The position numbers were made by a program, and so were the translations under genes. Positions 8,582 through 17,934 of a stretch of DNA of 64,000 nucleotides are shown piece after piece. The first letter of the stretch is position 1; every line of letters starts with the position of its first letter. Origin of the DNA: Bacteroidales bacterium (GTDB lineage: Bacteria; Bacteroidota; Bacteroidia; Bacteroidales; F082); the NCBI GenBank assembly GCA_017553625.1, contig JAFZKP010000016.1, positions 1-64,000 of the forward strand. Direction: 5' to 3'. Below the pieces are notes generated by a model. The model ran no database searches. It saw only the letters and a program-made list of their open reading frames with translations, and was not told the DNA's origin.

Positions 8582-8617
8582 CCGATTAATTAAACGAATA
8601 AATTAAAACTCCATACT

Positions 8618-10090
8618 ATGTCAAAAAATGAAAAATTTGTCGAAGAAGGCTTGACTTACGACGACGTTTTGCTGATTCCGGCTTATAGCGACATCATCCC
8701 GCGCGATGCCGATTTGAGAACGAATTTCTCACGCCGCATCAGGCTGAATATCCCTATCGTCACTGCCGGCATGGATACCGTCACCGAGGCTCCGATGGCT
8801 ATCGCTATCGCTCAGGAAGGCGGCATCGGCGTTCTGCACAAAAACATGACAATCGAGCAGCAGGCCGCTGAAGTCACCAAGGTGAAACGCGCTGAAAACG
8901 GCATGATTATCAACCCGGTGACAATCAAAGAAGGCGCTCTCGTCCGAGACGCTCTCAAAATCATGAACGAATATCACATCGGCGGCATCCCGGTTGTCAA
9001 CGACGACAACAAACTCGTGGGTATCGTCACCAACCGTGACCTTCGCTTTGAACGTAAGACCGATCGTCCGATTTCGGAAGTGATGACAAAAGACAACCTC
9101 ATCACAACGACAGAGTTCACCGATTTCGCCACTGCCGCTGACATTCTTCAGGAACATAAAATCGAGAAGCTGCCTGTCGTCGACAAACAGAATCACCTCA
9201 TCGGACTTATCACTTACAAAGACATCATAAAAATCAAGGCGCGTCCTAACGCTTCGAAAGACGAGCACGGCCGTCTTCGCGTCGCTGCAGCAGTGGGCAT
9301 CACCTACAACACCATGGAACGCGCACAGGCGTTGGTGGACGCCGGCGTTGACGCTATCGTCGTCGACACCGCGCATGGTCACTCGAAGAACGTTTTCAAC
9401 ATCACGAAACAGCTCCGTCAGGCGTTCCCTAACATCGACCTCGTCATCGGTAACATCGCGACAGCGGAAGCAGCGCGCGACCTCGCCAAACTCGACGTCG
9501 ACGCCATCAAAGTCGGTATCGGACCGGGTTCAATCTGCACCACACGTATCATCGCAGGTATCGGCGTGCCACAGCTCACAGCTGTCTACAACGTCTCCGA
9601 GGCTCTCAAAGGCAGTGGCATCCCCGTTATCGCCGACGGCGGCATCCGTTACACTGGCGACATCGTGAAAGCTATCGCGGCAGGCGCCTCGACAATCATG
9701 GCAGGCTCGTTGTTCGCTGGCGTCAACGAATCTCCAGGCGACACCATCATCTTCGAAGGCCGTAAATACAAGACATACCGTGGCATGGGCTCACTCGAGG
9801 CTATGCAGCATGGCTCGAAAGACCGTTACTTCCAGGATATGGAAGACGACATCAAGAAACTCGTGCCGGAAGGCATCGTCGGTCGCGTTCCGTACAAAGG
9901 AAGCCTCTCGGAAGTGGTCTATCAGATGGTCGGCGGACTCCGCGCAGGCATGGGCTACACAGGCTCGCACACTATCGAGGAGCTGCATAACGCACGCTTC
10001 ATCAAGATCACTGCATCTGGCATGAACGAAAGCCATCCACACGACATCACAATCACACAGGAATCACCGAATTACAGCCGTAAAGCGTAA
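8618..10090 (+). CDS. guaB: IMP dehydrogenase
   Basis: Oxidises IMP to XMP with NAD+, the committed step to GTP. Standard 490-aa form: TIM barrel beginning [14 protein letters not shown], two CBS domains inserted at about residues 95-205, the catalytic loop [18 protein letters not shown] with nucleophile Cys307, and the mobile flap near RVPYKGSL. It has its own -7 box and stands alone, with a 77-bp spacer containing a dyad before the next gene. Confidence 0.98.
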   Translation: MSKNEKFVEEGLTYDDVLLIPAYSDIIPRDADLRTNFSRRIRLNIPIVTAGMDTVTEAPMAIAIAQEGGIGVLHKNMTIEQQAAEVTKVKRAENGMIINPVTIKEGALVRDALKIMNEYHIGGIPVVNDDNKLVGIVTNRDLRFERKTDRPISEVMTKDNLITTTEFTDFATAADILQEHKIEKLPVVDKQNHLIGLITYKDIIKIKARPNASKDEHGRLRVAAAVGITYNTMERAQALVDAGVDAIVVDTAHGHSKNVFNITKQLRQAFPNIDLVIGNIATAEAARDLAKLDVDAIKVGIGPGSICTTRIIAGIGVPQLTAVYNVSEALKGSGIPVIADGGIRYTGDIVKAIAAGASTIMAGSLFAGVNESPGDTIIFEGRKYKTYRGMGSLEAMQHGSKDRYFQDMEDDIKKLVPEGIVGRVPYKGSLSEVVYQMVGGLRAGMGYTGSHTIEELHNARFIKITASGMNESHPHDITITQESPNYSRKA

Positions 10091-10133
10091 TAAATAAAAG
10101 ATTAATAACGTTAACAATAATTGTAAAACGTAA

Positions 10134-10153
10134 AGATGCGATTCATCGCATCT
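10134..10153. repeat. Perfect hairpin AGATGCGA-TTCA-TCGCATCT (family B-like)
   Basis: Eight-base perfect stem with a four-base loop in the guaB to PPIase spacer. The build (stem, short A/T loop, AGA...TCT outer end) parallels the AGACGGAT-GAAA-ATCCGTCT hairpins of the efflux operon. It may act as a transcript end or processing site. Confidence 0.8.
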
Positions 10154-10167
10154 CAAACAAACAAAAC

Positions 10168-12168
10168 ATGAAAAAACTATTAGTTCTTTTAGCAGTAATG
10201 ATGCCAGCTCTTCTCTTTGCTCAGGGTTGGAAATCCAAGACTCTTATAAAGATGGGCGATAAGAATATCTCCGCCAACGAGTTTATGGAGGTTTATGAGA
10301 AAAACAATGTCAAAAATGAAGTCATCGACAAGAAAAACGTCGACGAATATCTTGAAATGTATATCAATTTCAAGCTGAAAGTCACTGAGGCTGAGAACCT
10401 TAAGATGGACACACTGCCGAAGTTCGTCAAGGAATACCAAGGCTATCGCAAACAGCTCGCAAAGCCGTATTTCTCAAACGACGCAGTTAATGAAAAACTT
10501 ATCGTTGAGGCTTACGACAGGATGCAATGGGACATCAACGCCTCGCATATCCTTATAAAATGTGACGTCAACGCCGTTCCTGCAGACACTCTCAAGGCTT
10601 ACAACAAGGCGATGGAGCTTCGTAACCGCATCATCAAAGGTGAGGACTTCAACGATGTAGCCGTAGAGGCTTCAGAAGACCCTTCAGCACGCGACATTAA
10701 GGAAATCCCGGGCAAACAGCGTGCTTACAAGGGAAACAGAGGCAACCTCGGATATTTCTCTGTATTCGACATGGTTTATCCTTTCGAGACAGGAGCCTAC
10801 AACACAAAAGAAGGCGAGATTTCGATGCCAGTCCGTTCAGACTTTGGCTATCATCTCATCAGAGTTAATTCAAAGACTCCCGCATGCGGCTTGATAAAAG
10901 CTGCTCACATCTTCCTCATCGTTGATGAAAACGACCCGATGAAGACCGACTCGCTGGTGAGAGCAAAGGCGATGAATATCTACAACGAGATTGATAAAAA
11001 CGGCGAGAATTGGGATGTCATCGTGAAGAAATATTCTGATGACAAAGGCTCGGCTCAAAACGGTGGCGTGCTTAACCCGTTCAAAGTCAGTCAGATAGTT
11101 CCTGAGTTCATTACAGAAATCAAAAAACTTGATAAAGATCAGATTTCTGAGCCAATCAAGACAAACTACGGCTATCATATCATCAAGCTTATTGCAAAAT
11201 CAGGCGTAAAGAGTTTTGAAGATGAAAAAGAAAACATCGGGAAACGTGTAGAGAAGGATATGCGCGCCAAGGTGAGCGAGGATGTTGTCATGAAAACCAT
11301 CATGAAGGAAAACAAATTCAAGGAATACATAAAGGTGAAAGACGCTTTTATCGCTACCATCGACAGCACTTTGAAAAAAGGCGAATATGTCATGGCTGAA
11401 GGTGTCGACACCACGAAAGTCCTTTTCAAATTTGAAAAGAAGAACTATACAATCGGCGATTTTGTGAATTTCATCAAACAAAACCAAGTCAGCCAGCCGT
11501 TCATGTCTGAAGCTTCCTACGCTTACAAATTGTATGACGAATATGTGAAACAGGAAGTGTTTGCTTACGAAGACGCTCATCTTGAAGAGAAATACCCAGA
11601 GTTCAGAATGCTTGTCCAGGAATACCATGACGGAATTCTTCTGTTTGACTTGATGGACAAGGAAGTTTGGAAAAAAGCAGAGAAAGACACCACAGGCCTC
11701 AATAACTATTATGAGGAGCACAAGGCTGAATACATGTGGGGCAAACGCATCAAAACCATAGTAATCACAGTTAATGCCAAAGATAATCTGTCAAGAGCCG
11801 AAGAGCTTATAAAACAAGACCTCAATGCCGATTCGATAAAAGCAATCGTCAAAAACGAAGAGTTGCGTGGTATAGGCGTTCGTCAAACTTATTTCCAGAA
11901 AGGCGACAATGTTGACGCTGACGAGATTGAATGGGTGCCTGGTACTATCAAGGTTATCCCTTCGACAGTCGACAACACCACAAAAATCATCAAGGTTTTG
12001 GAGGTGCGCGAGCCGGAGCCTAAGACTTTGAAAGAAGCGAAAGGCGTTATCACATCGGCATATCAGGCAAAACTTGAAGCTGACTGGCTTAAAGAGCTTA
12101 ACGCCAAATATCCTGTCACCGTGGATGAAAAACTCTTGAATAAAGTCAGGAAAAACTATTCAAAATGA
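10168..12168 (+). CDS. Periplasmic peptidyl-prolyl isomerase with two parvulin domains
   Basis: Exported folding factor of 666 aa. Signal peptide MKKLLVLLAVMMPALLFAQ. A SurA/PrsA-like N-terminal helical part is followed by two PpiC parvulin domains, at about residues 123-235 (starting INASHILIK, ending GYHLIRV) and 243-347 (starting AAHIFLIV, ending GYHIIKL). A C-terminal region of about 300 residues has no domain I recognise. It is the first of three parvulin/SurA-type genes in one operon; the next gene overlaps its stop by 4 bp (ATGA). The likely role is chaperoning outer-membrane and secreted proteins, inferred from family. Confidence 0.92.
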   Translation: MKKLLVLLAVMMPALLFAQGWKSKTLIKMGDKNISANEFMEVYEKNNVKNEVIDKKNVDEYLEMYINFKLKVTEAENLKMDTLPKFVKEYQGYRKQLAKPYFSNDAVNEKLIVEAYDRMQWDINASHILIKCDVNAVPADTLKAYNKAMELRNRIIKGEDFNDVAVEASEDPSARDIKEIPGKQRAYKGNRGNLGYFSVFDMVYPFETGAYNTKEGEISMPVRSDFGYHLIRVNSKTPACGLIKAAHIFLIVDENDPMKTDSLVRAKAMNIYNEIDKNGENWDVIVKKYSDDKGSAQNGGVLNPFKVSQIVPEFITEIKKLDKDQISEPIKTNYGYHIIKLIAKSGVKSFEDEKENIGKRVEKDMRAKVSEDVVMKTIMKENKFKEYIKVKDAFIATIDSTLKKGEYVMAEGVDTTKVLFKFEKKNYTIGDFVNFIKQNQVSQPFMSEASYAYKLYDEYVKQEVFAYEDAHLEEKYPEFRMLVQEYHDGILLFDLMDKEVWKKAEKDTTGLNNYYEEHKAEYMWGKRIKTIVITVNAKDNLSRAEELIKQDLNADSIKAIVKNEELRGIGVRQTYFQKGDNVDADEIEWVPGTIKVIPSTVDNTTKIIKVLEVREPEPKTLKEAKGVITSAYQAKLEADWLKELNAKYPVTVDEKLLNKVRKNYSK

Positions 12169-12680
12169 GAAAACTTGTAGTCGGATTGGTGTTTTTTATG
12201 GCATTTGTTTCATGTAATAATGTAAACAATGGCAATGGAGACCGCGTTGTGGCTTCCATTTATGACAAGACATTGCATCAATCCGATTTGCAAAGTGTTC
12301 TGTATGAGGGGATTAGCGTAAACGACAGCCTCGTCAGGACAAAAGCTTTCATCAATAATTGGATTCGTGCACAGCTTATCATCCATCAGGCTGAGAAGAA
12401 TATCGACAAATCAGAACTTGACTTTTCAAGACAGATTGAAGATTATCGTAACTCGTTGATAATCTATAAGTACGAGTCTCAACTTATTGAACAAAACCTT
12501 GATACCGTTGTTTCTGACGAGGAGATAGCGAAGTATCTTGAAGATAACGCGCCTCTTGAGCTTGAAAAGGATGCTGTTCGTACTATCATATTGAATATCA
12601 GGAAGAAAGCATTCATTGAGGAAATGAACAAAAGTCTTTACAACAAGGCGGTTAAGGAACGTTTATTTGTAATTTACTAA
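12165..12680 (+). CDS. SurA N-domain-like lipoprotein
   Basis: Lipoprotein of 171 aa with lipobox AFVSC (Cys17). The mature sequence (VVASIYDKTLHQSDLQSVL...SLVRTKAFINNWIRAQLIIHQAE) has the repeated-helix pattern of the SurA/PpiC N-terminal domain but no parvulin domain. It is translationally coupled to the upstream isomerase by a 4-bp overlap and followed 10 bp later by the SurA homologue. It is probably a periplasmic chaperone partner; the function is inferred from position and weak family likeness. Confidence 0.75.
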   Translation: MRKLVVGLVFFMAFVSCNNVNNGNGDRVVASIYDKTLHQSDLQSVLYEGISVNDSLVRTKAFINNWIRAQLIIHQAEKNIDKSELDFSRQIEDYRNSLIIYKYESQLIEQNLDTVVSDEEIAKYLEDNAPLELEKDAVRTIILNIRKKAFIEEMNKSLYNKAVKERLFVIY

Positions 12681-12690
12681 TTATCAAATC

Positions 12691-14046
12691 ATGAAGTTAA
12701 GAAGGGTTTTTGCTTTAGTTGCTTTTATAACTTTATATGTTTCAACGGCTTACGCTCAACAAACACAAGTCATTGACAGAATTGTGGCGGTCGTTGGAAA
12801 CAATATCATCATGCAGTCGGATATTGAGGAGCAATATATGCAATACAGGCTTCAGGGTGGTGTTAAGGGAAGCGCGAGCAGCATCCGCTGTGAGATTCTT
12901 GAAGACATGCTTTTCCGCAAACTGATGCTCAATCAGGCGGAGCTCGACAGTATCACGGTCACGGATGAGCAAATCGATTCAGAAGTCGAGAGATACATCC
13001 GTTATTATATCAGTCAACTCGGCTCTCAGGAAAAACTTGAGAAATATTACAACAAAACGATGGCTGAAATCAAGGAAGACCTTAGGAAAACGCTGAAAGA
13101 GAAGCAGCTGATGGAAGAGGTGCAGCGCGGCATCGTTTCTGGTGTCAACGCCACTCCTAACGACGTGCGCGAGTTCTACAACAGCATCCCGAAAGACTCC
13201 GTCCCGATGGTAAGCGCTCAGTACGAGATTGCACAGCTGGTGAAAAAACCGCCGATTACCCTTGACGAAAAACTCGCTGTCAAAGAAAAACTGTATGGTT
13301 TGCGCGACCGTATTCTTAAAGGCGAGCGTTTCTCGACCATGGCGTTGCTTTATTCGGAAGACCCGGGTTCCGCTAAGAAAGGCGGAGAACTTGGTTTTCA
13401 GGGAAGAGGCGAGCTGGTGCCGGAATTCGAGGCTGTCGCGTTCTCCTTGAAAGACGGTGAGATTTCGGAAGTGGTTGAAACAGAATATGGTTTTCATATC
13501 CTTCAACTCATTGAACGTCGCGGCGATTATGTCAATGTGCGCCATATACTTCTCACGGTGAAGGTGTCGGCAACGGCTTTGGAACAGGCTTACAACGAGC
13601 TTGACTCCATCGCAAGACTCATCAGAAATGACAGCATCACTTTTGACGAAGCAGTGATGAAATTCAGCGACGAAGACGACAAGGTGAATGGCGGTTATCT
13701 CGTGAATCCTAACACTGGCAGCACCATGTTTGCCGCCGAAGACCTCGACCAGCAGGTTTCTGTTGTCGTCAACAGGCTCAATGTCGGGGAGGTGAGCAAT
13801 CCTGTGCCGATGAAGACGAAAAACGACAAAGACGCTTACAGATTATTGATTATCAAGAAGAAAACTACACCGCATAAAGCCAATCTGAAAGAAGACTACG
13901 CCCTGATCCAGCAGTGGACGATGCAGAAAAAACGTCAGGAAGCAATCAACAAATGGATTGACTCGAAGTCGAATCAGGCATACGTGAAGATAATCGACGA
14001 CTATTGCGACTGTGATTTTCAATTTGACTGGAACATTAATAAATAG
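12691..14046 (+). CDS. surA: SurA-type periplasmic chaperone / peptidyl-prolyl isomerase
   Basis: SurA homologue of 451 aa that escorts outer-membrane proteins through the periplasm. Signal peptide ends near VSTAYAQQ. The SurA signature DRIVAVVGNNIIMQSDIEEQ is followed by the helical chaperone domain (to about 170), parvulin 1 (about 175-282) and parvulin 2 (about 285-395). The C-terminus contains the unusual Cys cluster DDYCDCDFQFDW. Last gene of the three-gene folding operon. A repeat array begins at its stop codon. Confidence 0.93.
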   Translation: MKLRRVFALVAFITLYVSTAYAQQTQVIDRIVAVVGNNIIMQSDIEEQYMQYRLQGGVKGSASSIRCEILEDMLFRKLMLNQAELDSITVTDEQIDSEVERYIRYYISQLGSQEKLEKYYNKTMAEIKEDLRKTLKEKQLMEEVQRGIVSGVNATPNDVREFYNSIPKDSVPMVSAQYEIAQLVKKPPITLDEKLAVKEKLYGLRDRILKGERFSTMALLYSEDPGSAKKGGELGFQGRGELVPEFEAVAFSLKDGEISEVVETEYGFHILQLIERRGDYVNVRHILLTVKVSATALEQAYNELDSIARLIRNDSITFDEAVMKFSDEDDKVNGGYLVNPNTGSTMFAAEDLDQQVSVVVNRLNVGEVSNPVPMKTKNDKDAYRLLIIKKKTTPHKANLKEDYALIQQWTMQKKRQEAINKWIDSKSNQAYVKIIDDYCDCDFQFDWNINK

Positions 14047-14130
14047 TTAATCAGTTAGTCAGTTAATCAGTTGTTCAGTTTTGGACAATCAATTAACTGA
14101 CTAACTGAACAACTGACTAACTGAACAACT
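14047..14130. repeat. AGTTAGTC/AACTGACT tandem dyad array upstream of moxR (family D)
   Basis: Fills the whole surA-moxR gap: direct copies of AATCAGTTAGTCAGTT on the left, a short centre (TTTTGGACAATC), then the reverse complement AACTGACTAACTGAACAACT repeated. It can form a long hairpin. It runs right up to the moxR ATG, so no Shine-Dalgarno sequence is present. The same units flank moxR on the other side. Confidence 0.9.
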
Positions 14131-15093
14131 ATGTACAATTCTGATGTTGAAGGCGCGAAAGCCCTTGTAAATAAATACGAATCCTTAAAAAAAGAGATAG
14201 GAAAGGTCATCATCGGACAAAACGAGGTGATTCATGATACTATCTTGTCGATTTTCTGTCAGGGTCACGTTCTTTTGGTCGGTGTCCCGGGTCTCGCCAA
14301 GACATTGCTGATAAACACCATCGGACAGGCTTTGGGATTGAGTTTCAGCCGTATCCAGTTCACTCCCGACCTGATGCCGTCCGACATCGTCGGAACTGAA
14401 ATCCTTGACGAGTCGCGTCAGTTTAAATTCGTGAAAGGTCCAGTGTTTGCTAACATTATCTTGGCTGATGAGATTAACCGTACACCTCCTAAGACACAGG
14501 CGGCGTTGCTTGAGGCGATGCAGGAGAAAAACGTCACCGTTTCAGGTAAGACGTACAAGCTGAGCGAGCCGTTTTTTGTGCTTGCAACCCAGAACCCTAT
14601 CGAGCAGGAAGGAACATATCCGCTTCCTGAAGCGCAGCTCGACCGTTTCATGTTCAATCTCTTGCTTGACTATCCTTCTTACGAAGAGGAAATCGCCGTC
14701 GTGAAAAACACCACGGCAGCTATTAATAATAAGGTGGAAGCCGTGATGAACGCTGAAGAGATTCTGTATTTCCAGCAGCTCGTACGACGCGTGCCGGTTC
14801 CGGATAATGTCTACGAATACGCAGTCAGTCTCGTTTCAAAGACGCGTCCGAACACTGAACGCGCTCACGAATGGGCGAACAAATATCTTAGTTGGGGCGC
14901 AGGTCCTCGCGCGTCGCAGTATCTCATCATCGGTGCAAAAGCCAACGCCCTGATGAGCGGCAAGTTCTCGCCCGACATCGAAGACGTGAAAAAAGTAGCG
15001 GTGCCCGTTCTCAGACACCGCCTTGTTCGTAACTACACCGCTCAAGCTGAAGGAATCATGATTGATGATATAATCAATCAGTTAGCCAGTTAG
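14131..15093 (+). CDS. MoxR family AAA+ ATPase
   Basis: AAA_3/MoxR chaperone-like ATPase, 320 aa. Walker A GVPGLAKT (about 51-58), Walker B IILADEINRTPP, sensor region LATQNPIEQEGTYPLPEAQ, and a C-terminal lid domain. In Bacteroidota such genes usually head a cluster with DUF58 and VWA-domain genes (Bat-type); here none follow, only a repeat array and a convergent gene. The last codons (N-Q-L-A-S-stop) are read from repeat units, so the original C-terminus may have been altered. Confidence 0.92.
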   Translation: MYNSDVEGAKALVNKYESLKKEIGKVIIGQNEVIHDTILSIFCQGHVLLVGVPGLAKTLLINTIGQALGLSFSRIQFTPDLMPSDIVGTEILDESRQFKFVKGPVFANIILADEINRTPPKTQAALLEAMQEKNVTVSGKTYKLSEPFFVLATQNPIEQEGTYPLPEAQLDRFMFNLLLDYPSYEEEIAVVKNTTAAINNKVEAVMNAEEILYFQQLVRRVPVPDNVYEYAVSLVSKTRPNTERAHEWANKYLSWGAGPRASQYLIIGAKANALMSGKFSPDIEDVKKVAVPVLRHRLVRNYTAQAEGIMIDDIINQLAS

Positions 15094-15226
15094 CCAGTTA
15101 GCCAGTTAGCCAGTTAGTCAGTTAGCCAGTTAATCAGTTGTTCAGTTGACTGGTCAAAACTGACTAACTGAACAACTGACTAACTGAACAACTGACTAAC
15201 TGAACAACTGACTAACTGAACAACTA
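15077..15226. repeat. CAGTTAGC tandem dyad array between moxR and the C69 peptidase gene (family D)
   Basis: Left half: several 8-bp CAGTTAGC units. Centre: GACTGGTC. Right half: four copies of AACTGACTAACTGAAC. The halves are reverse-complementary. It overlaps the last moxR codons and ends next to the stop codon of the convergent peptidase gene. Same family as 14047-14130. Confidence 0.9.
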
Positions 15227-16966
15227 TTAATAAACTTTCAGTTTGTCGCCCGTTTCGTTGATAATCGCCTTGTAGAATTCGTCGCTGTATTTCGGCTGTA
15301 CCACCTTTGGAGCGTAATATTTGTAACCCTTAGGAGTGATACGGTCGGTTTTGACGTTTCCGTCCATATATTTCACAAAGAGATACTGATAAAATGCCTT
15401 CCAGTCGGCACAAAGCTTCATCGCTTCGTTGTTTGAATATTCGGTGAGGTACTTCACAGCCTCTGCCGGGTCTTTTGCGTAGATGTTAGAAGCCTTGACG
15501 TTGATTTTTTGCGTCTCTTTAACCCATCCTTGCTCATATTCCGCTTGTTTTTCAGCTATTTCCGGATGGATGAAGTCATATTTTGTGTAGGCGAAATTCG
15601 ACACCTGGTTGAAAATCCAGAAGCCTGCCGTCTCTGAAAACTCCATCATCGAGCCGTTTCCGACGCGATAGCAGAGCGGAATTTCTGTCATGCAGGTGTA
15701 CATCGGGCAATAAACGGTGCTTGCTGCATCGTCGACGCCCCACCAGATGATACCGCCAATCTCAGGGATGCTGTTGGCGTTGCTCTGTGAAACGAATGAG
15801 AAACCTGTCTGCTGGGTTGCTGTTGTTCTTTCGTGGACGTAACTTACTCCGTCGACTTCAAAACCCATTGGGCGCCAACGATATGGGCAGTGGAACGGAC
15901 CTGCACCGAGGTCTTTCGACATGTCGAGTTCTGTACCTTCGAGATGGTCGCGCATGAAATTCATCATGTCCAAAACCGACACCTTATCATTAGGCTTCAC
16001 CCAAAGAGGCATTCTGTTGCTTGGGAAGTTCTCAACAGTCTGTGGCTTGCCTTGCTCGTATGGCTTTGCGCGCTTGATGTCACGTCCGGTAGCATAGTCC
16101 CAATAAGCGTCCATGCCGTCAGCGACTTTGTTGAACATAGCCCACACACGTAACTCGCAGCCACGGGCGGCACCGAAGTCAACAGGAGCGTAAACGTCTG
16201 AGAATGAGAAGTCTTCGTCTTTTCCGACATAGAAGTTATTCTTCTTTGCGAATGAAATAACGTCTTCCGCATAGATGCAGTCGATGTTGGTGTCTGTCAT
16301 GAACTTCTTGAAATCCTTTGATGTGACAGAAGTTTTGTTGCTTTTTGCAAGCGGGAAAGTCGTGATGCGTGCCTGGTTGGCGTGACCGCAGACATATCCG
16401 TCAGGGATACGGCGTGCTACCCAAACCATGCCTTTTTCAAACGTGCCTTTTCCAATCATTTCCATAATCCAGACCTCTTCGGTGTCGGCAATCGAGAATG
16501 ACTCGCCTTCGCTGATATAGCCGTATGCAGCTGTGAGTTCGGCGATGTTTTTGATGGCCTCGCGTGCAGTCTTGCAGCGTTGTAAAGAGATGTAAATCAA
16601 TGTGCCATAATCCATCAGACCGTCACCTTCCCAAAGGCTCTCAAGACCTCCGTAAGTCGTTTCGCCTATGGCGAGCTGCCACTCGTTCATGTTGCCTACC
16701 ACGTTGTAGGTGTGACGCACTTCCGGAATCTCACCGAGGTATCTTCCACTGTCCCAGTCATAAAGTTTGCGCATAGCTCCTTCCGGATAATCGGATGCCG
16801 GATAGTGATATAATTCACCGTAAAGCACATGAGAATCAGCGGCATACGAAATCATGGTCGAGCCGTATGCCGATGCGCCCTTGGTGACAAGGAAGTTGGT
16901 GCATGCAACCGCCTTCGTCATCCCGAGAAGGCTTAAAATTGCAACTAATGTTAAGATTTTCTTCAT
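15227..16966 (-). CDS. Secreted C69-family dipeptidase
   Basis: PepD-like N-terminal nucleophile hydrolase of 579 aa. The signal peptide ends immediately before Cys22 in AVACTNFLVTKGAS; in C69 enzymes this Cys becomes the N-terminal nucleophile after processing, and the following TNFLVTKGASA segment is diagnostic. It likely cleaves dipeptides in the periplasm or outside the cell, supporting amino-acid supply. It overlaps the ribF stop codon by 4 bp (ATGA), so it is the last gene of an asd-ribF-dipeptidase group. Confidence 0.93.
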   Translation of the reverse strand: MKKILTLVAILSLLGMTKAVACTNFLVTKGASAYGSTMISYAADSHVLYGELYHYPASDYPEGAMRKLYDWDSGRYLGEIPEVRHTYNVVGNMNEWQLAIGETTYGGLESLWEGDGLMDYGTLIYISLQRCKTAREAIKNIAELTAAYGYISEGESFSIADTEEVWIMEMIGKGTFEKGMVWVARRIPDGYVCGHANQARITTFPLAKSNKTSVTSKDFKKFMTDTNIDCIYAEDVISFAKKNNFYVGKDEDFSFSDVYAPVDFGAARGCELRVWAMFNKVADGMDAYWDYATGRDIKRAKPYEQGKPQTVENFPSNRMPLWVKPNDKVSVLDMMNFMRDHLEGTELDMSKDLGAGPFHCPYRWRPMGFEVDGVSYVHERTTATQQTGFSFVSQSNANSIPEIGGIIWWGVDDAASTVYCPMYTCMTEIPLCYRVGNGSMMEFSETAGFWIFNQVSNFAYTKYDFIHPEIAEKQAEYEQGWVKETQKINVKASNIYAKDPAEAVKYLTEYSNNEAMKLCADWKAFYQYLFVKYMDGNVKTDRITPKGYKYYAPKVVQPKYSDEFYKAIINETGDKLKVY

Positions 16967-17898
16967 ACTATTTGATTTAGAATGTTAATAATTTTTTTCT
17001 CATCAATGCTAATCTGTCGTTTCAAAGCGTCTGTGTCGTCAAATTTCTTGTCATCCCTCACAAAATCGACAAATCTCAGTTTTATTTCTTTATCATAAAG
17101 GTTTCCGTCGAAGTTAATCAAATAAGACTCAATGCTTTGCGGACGGTTATCATGCAGTGTCGGGCGGTTTCCGATATATGTCATCGCAGGATATGATTTT
17201 CCGTCAAAATCAACGAAAGTGGCATAAACACCTGGTTTTTCGATGAGTTTAAACTCATCTTCAACCTCAATGTTCGCCGTCGGATACCCCATTTTATGTC
17301 CAACCCCTTGACCGTGAATGACTTTGCCCGTGTAAGAAAAATGATACCCGAGAAGTTTGTTCGCCTTTTTTATATCTCCATTTTCTAAAAAATGACGTAT
17401 TTTTGTCGAGCTAATCGCCACATTTTCAATGTCTTGCTCCTGAATCTTATCAACTTTGAAATTATAAATGTTTCCAAGTTCGTAAAGCATGTCAAAATCA
17501 CCCTGACGGTTGTTCCCGAAATGATGGTCGTAACCGATAATCAGCACTGCCGGTTGGATGTTTTTTACGATGTAATTTTTGATAAAATCTTCGGAAGAGG
17601 TGCTTGCAAACTCTTTTGTAAAATTTATAATGATAAGATTATCAATGCCTAACGCTTCCAGATGACTGATTTTTTCTTCCTGTGTGGAAATGAAACGGAT
17701 GCTGGAATCATGGCTGAGAACCTGCCTCGGATGCGGGTAAAAAGTAACCACGACGCTCTCGCCATCAACCTCTTTTGCCTTGTTCACAAGGTTTTTCAAA
17801 ATCACCTGATGCCCAAGATGCACACCGTCGAACGTCCCGATGGTAACCACCGCATTCGGCACTTTTTGAAAATTCTCTATGTCGTAATATATTTTCAT
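16963..17898 (-). CDS. ribF: Bifunctional riboflavin kinase / FAD synthetase
   Basis: Makes FMN and then FAD. The N-terminal FMN adenylyltransferase domain carries GTFDGVHLGHQ; the C-terminal flavokinase domain carries GQGVGHKMGYPTANI. I place the start at the ATG at 17898 (MKIYYDIENF). The in-frame ATG six codons upstream lies next to a palindromic repeat and adds residues not typical of the family. About 311 aa, normal length. The stop overlaps the next gene's start. No FMN riboswitch is seen upstream. Confidence 0.94.
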   Translation of the reverse strand: MKIYYDIENFQKVPNAVVTIGTFDGVHLGHQVILKNLVNKAKEVDGESVVVTFYPHPRQVLSHDSSIRFISTQEEKISHLEALGIDNLIIINFTKEFASTSSEDFIKNYIVKNIQPAVLIIGYDHHFGNNRQGDFDMLYELGNIYNFKVDKIQEQDIENVAISSTKIRHFLENGDIKKANKLLGYHFSYTGKVIHGQGVGHKMGYPTANIEVEDEFKLIEKPGVYATFVDFDGKSYPAMTYIGNRPTLHDNRPQSIESYLINFDGNLYDKEIKLRFVDFVRDDKKFDDTDALKRQISIDEKKIINILNQIV

Positions 17899-17906
17899 GT
17901 CATCTT

Positions 17907-17934
17907 GTACGGACAAGGCATGTCTTGTCCCTAC
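17907..17934. repeat. Palindromic repeat GGACAAG...CTTGTCC with CTAC end (family B)
   Basis: GTACGGACAAGGCATG then TCTTGTCCCTAC: arms GGACAAG/CTTGTCC around CATG, with the CCCTAC outer end typical of family B. It fills the asd-ribF gap and provides the asd stop codon (TAG at 17931-17933 on the minus strand). Confidence 0.8.

Larger units (their letters stand above)
8286..8617. other. Divergent intergenic region between lipoprotein gene and guaB
   Basis: A 332-bp spacer with no gene seen. It holds, left to right, an AT-rich stretch, two inverted repeats (8468-8500 and 8513-8539), and the guaB -7 box at 8574. No convincing promoter for the leftward lipoprotein gene was found. Confidence 0.6.

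Noticed and set aside
15077-15226. CRISPR array
   Set aside because: Tandem 8- and 16-bp units without spacers and with inverted halves; no cas genes nearby.
17899-17930. FMN riboswitch upstream of ribF
   Set aside because: The gap is only about 30 bp and consists of a simple palindrome; no room for the multi-helix aptamer.
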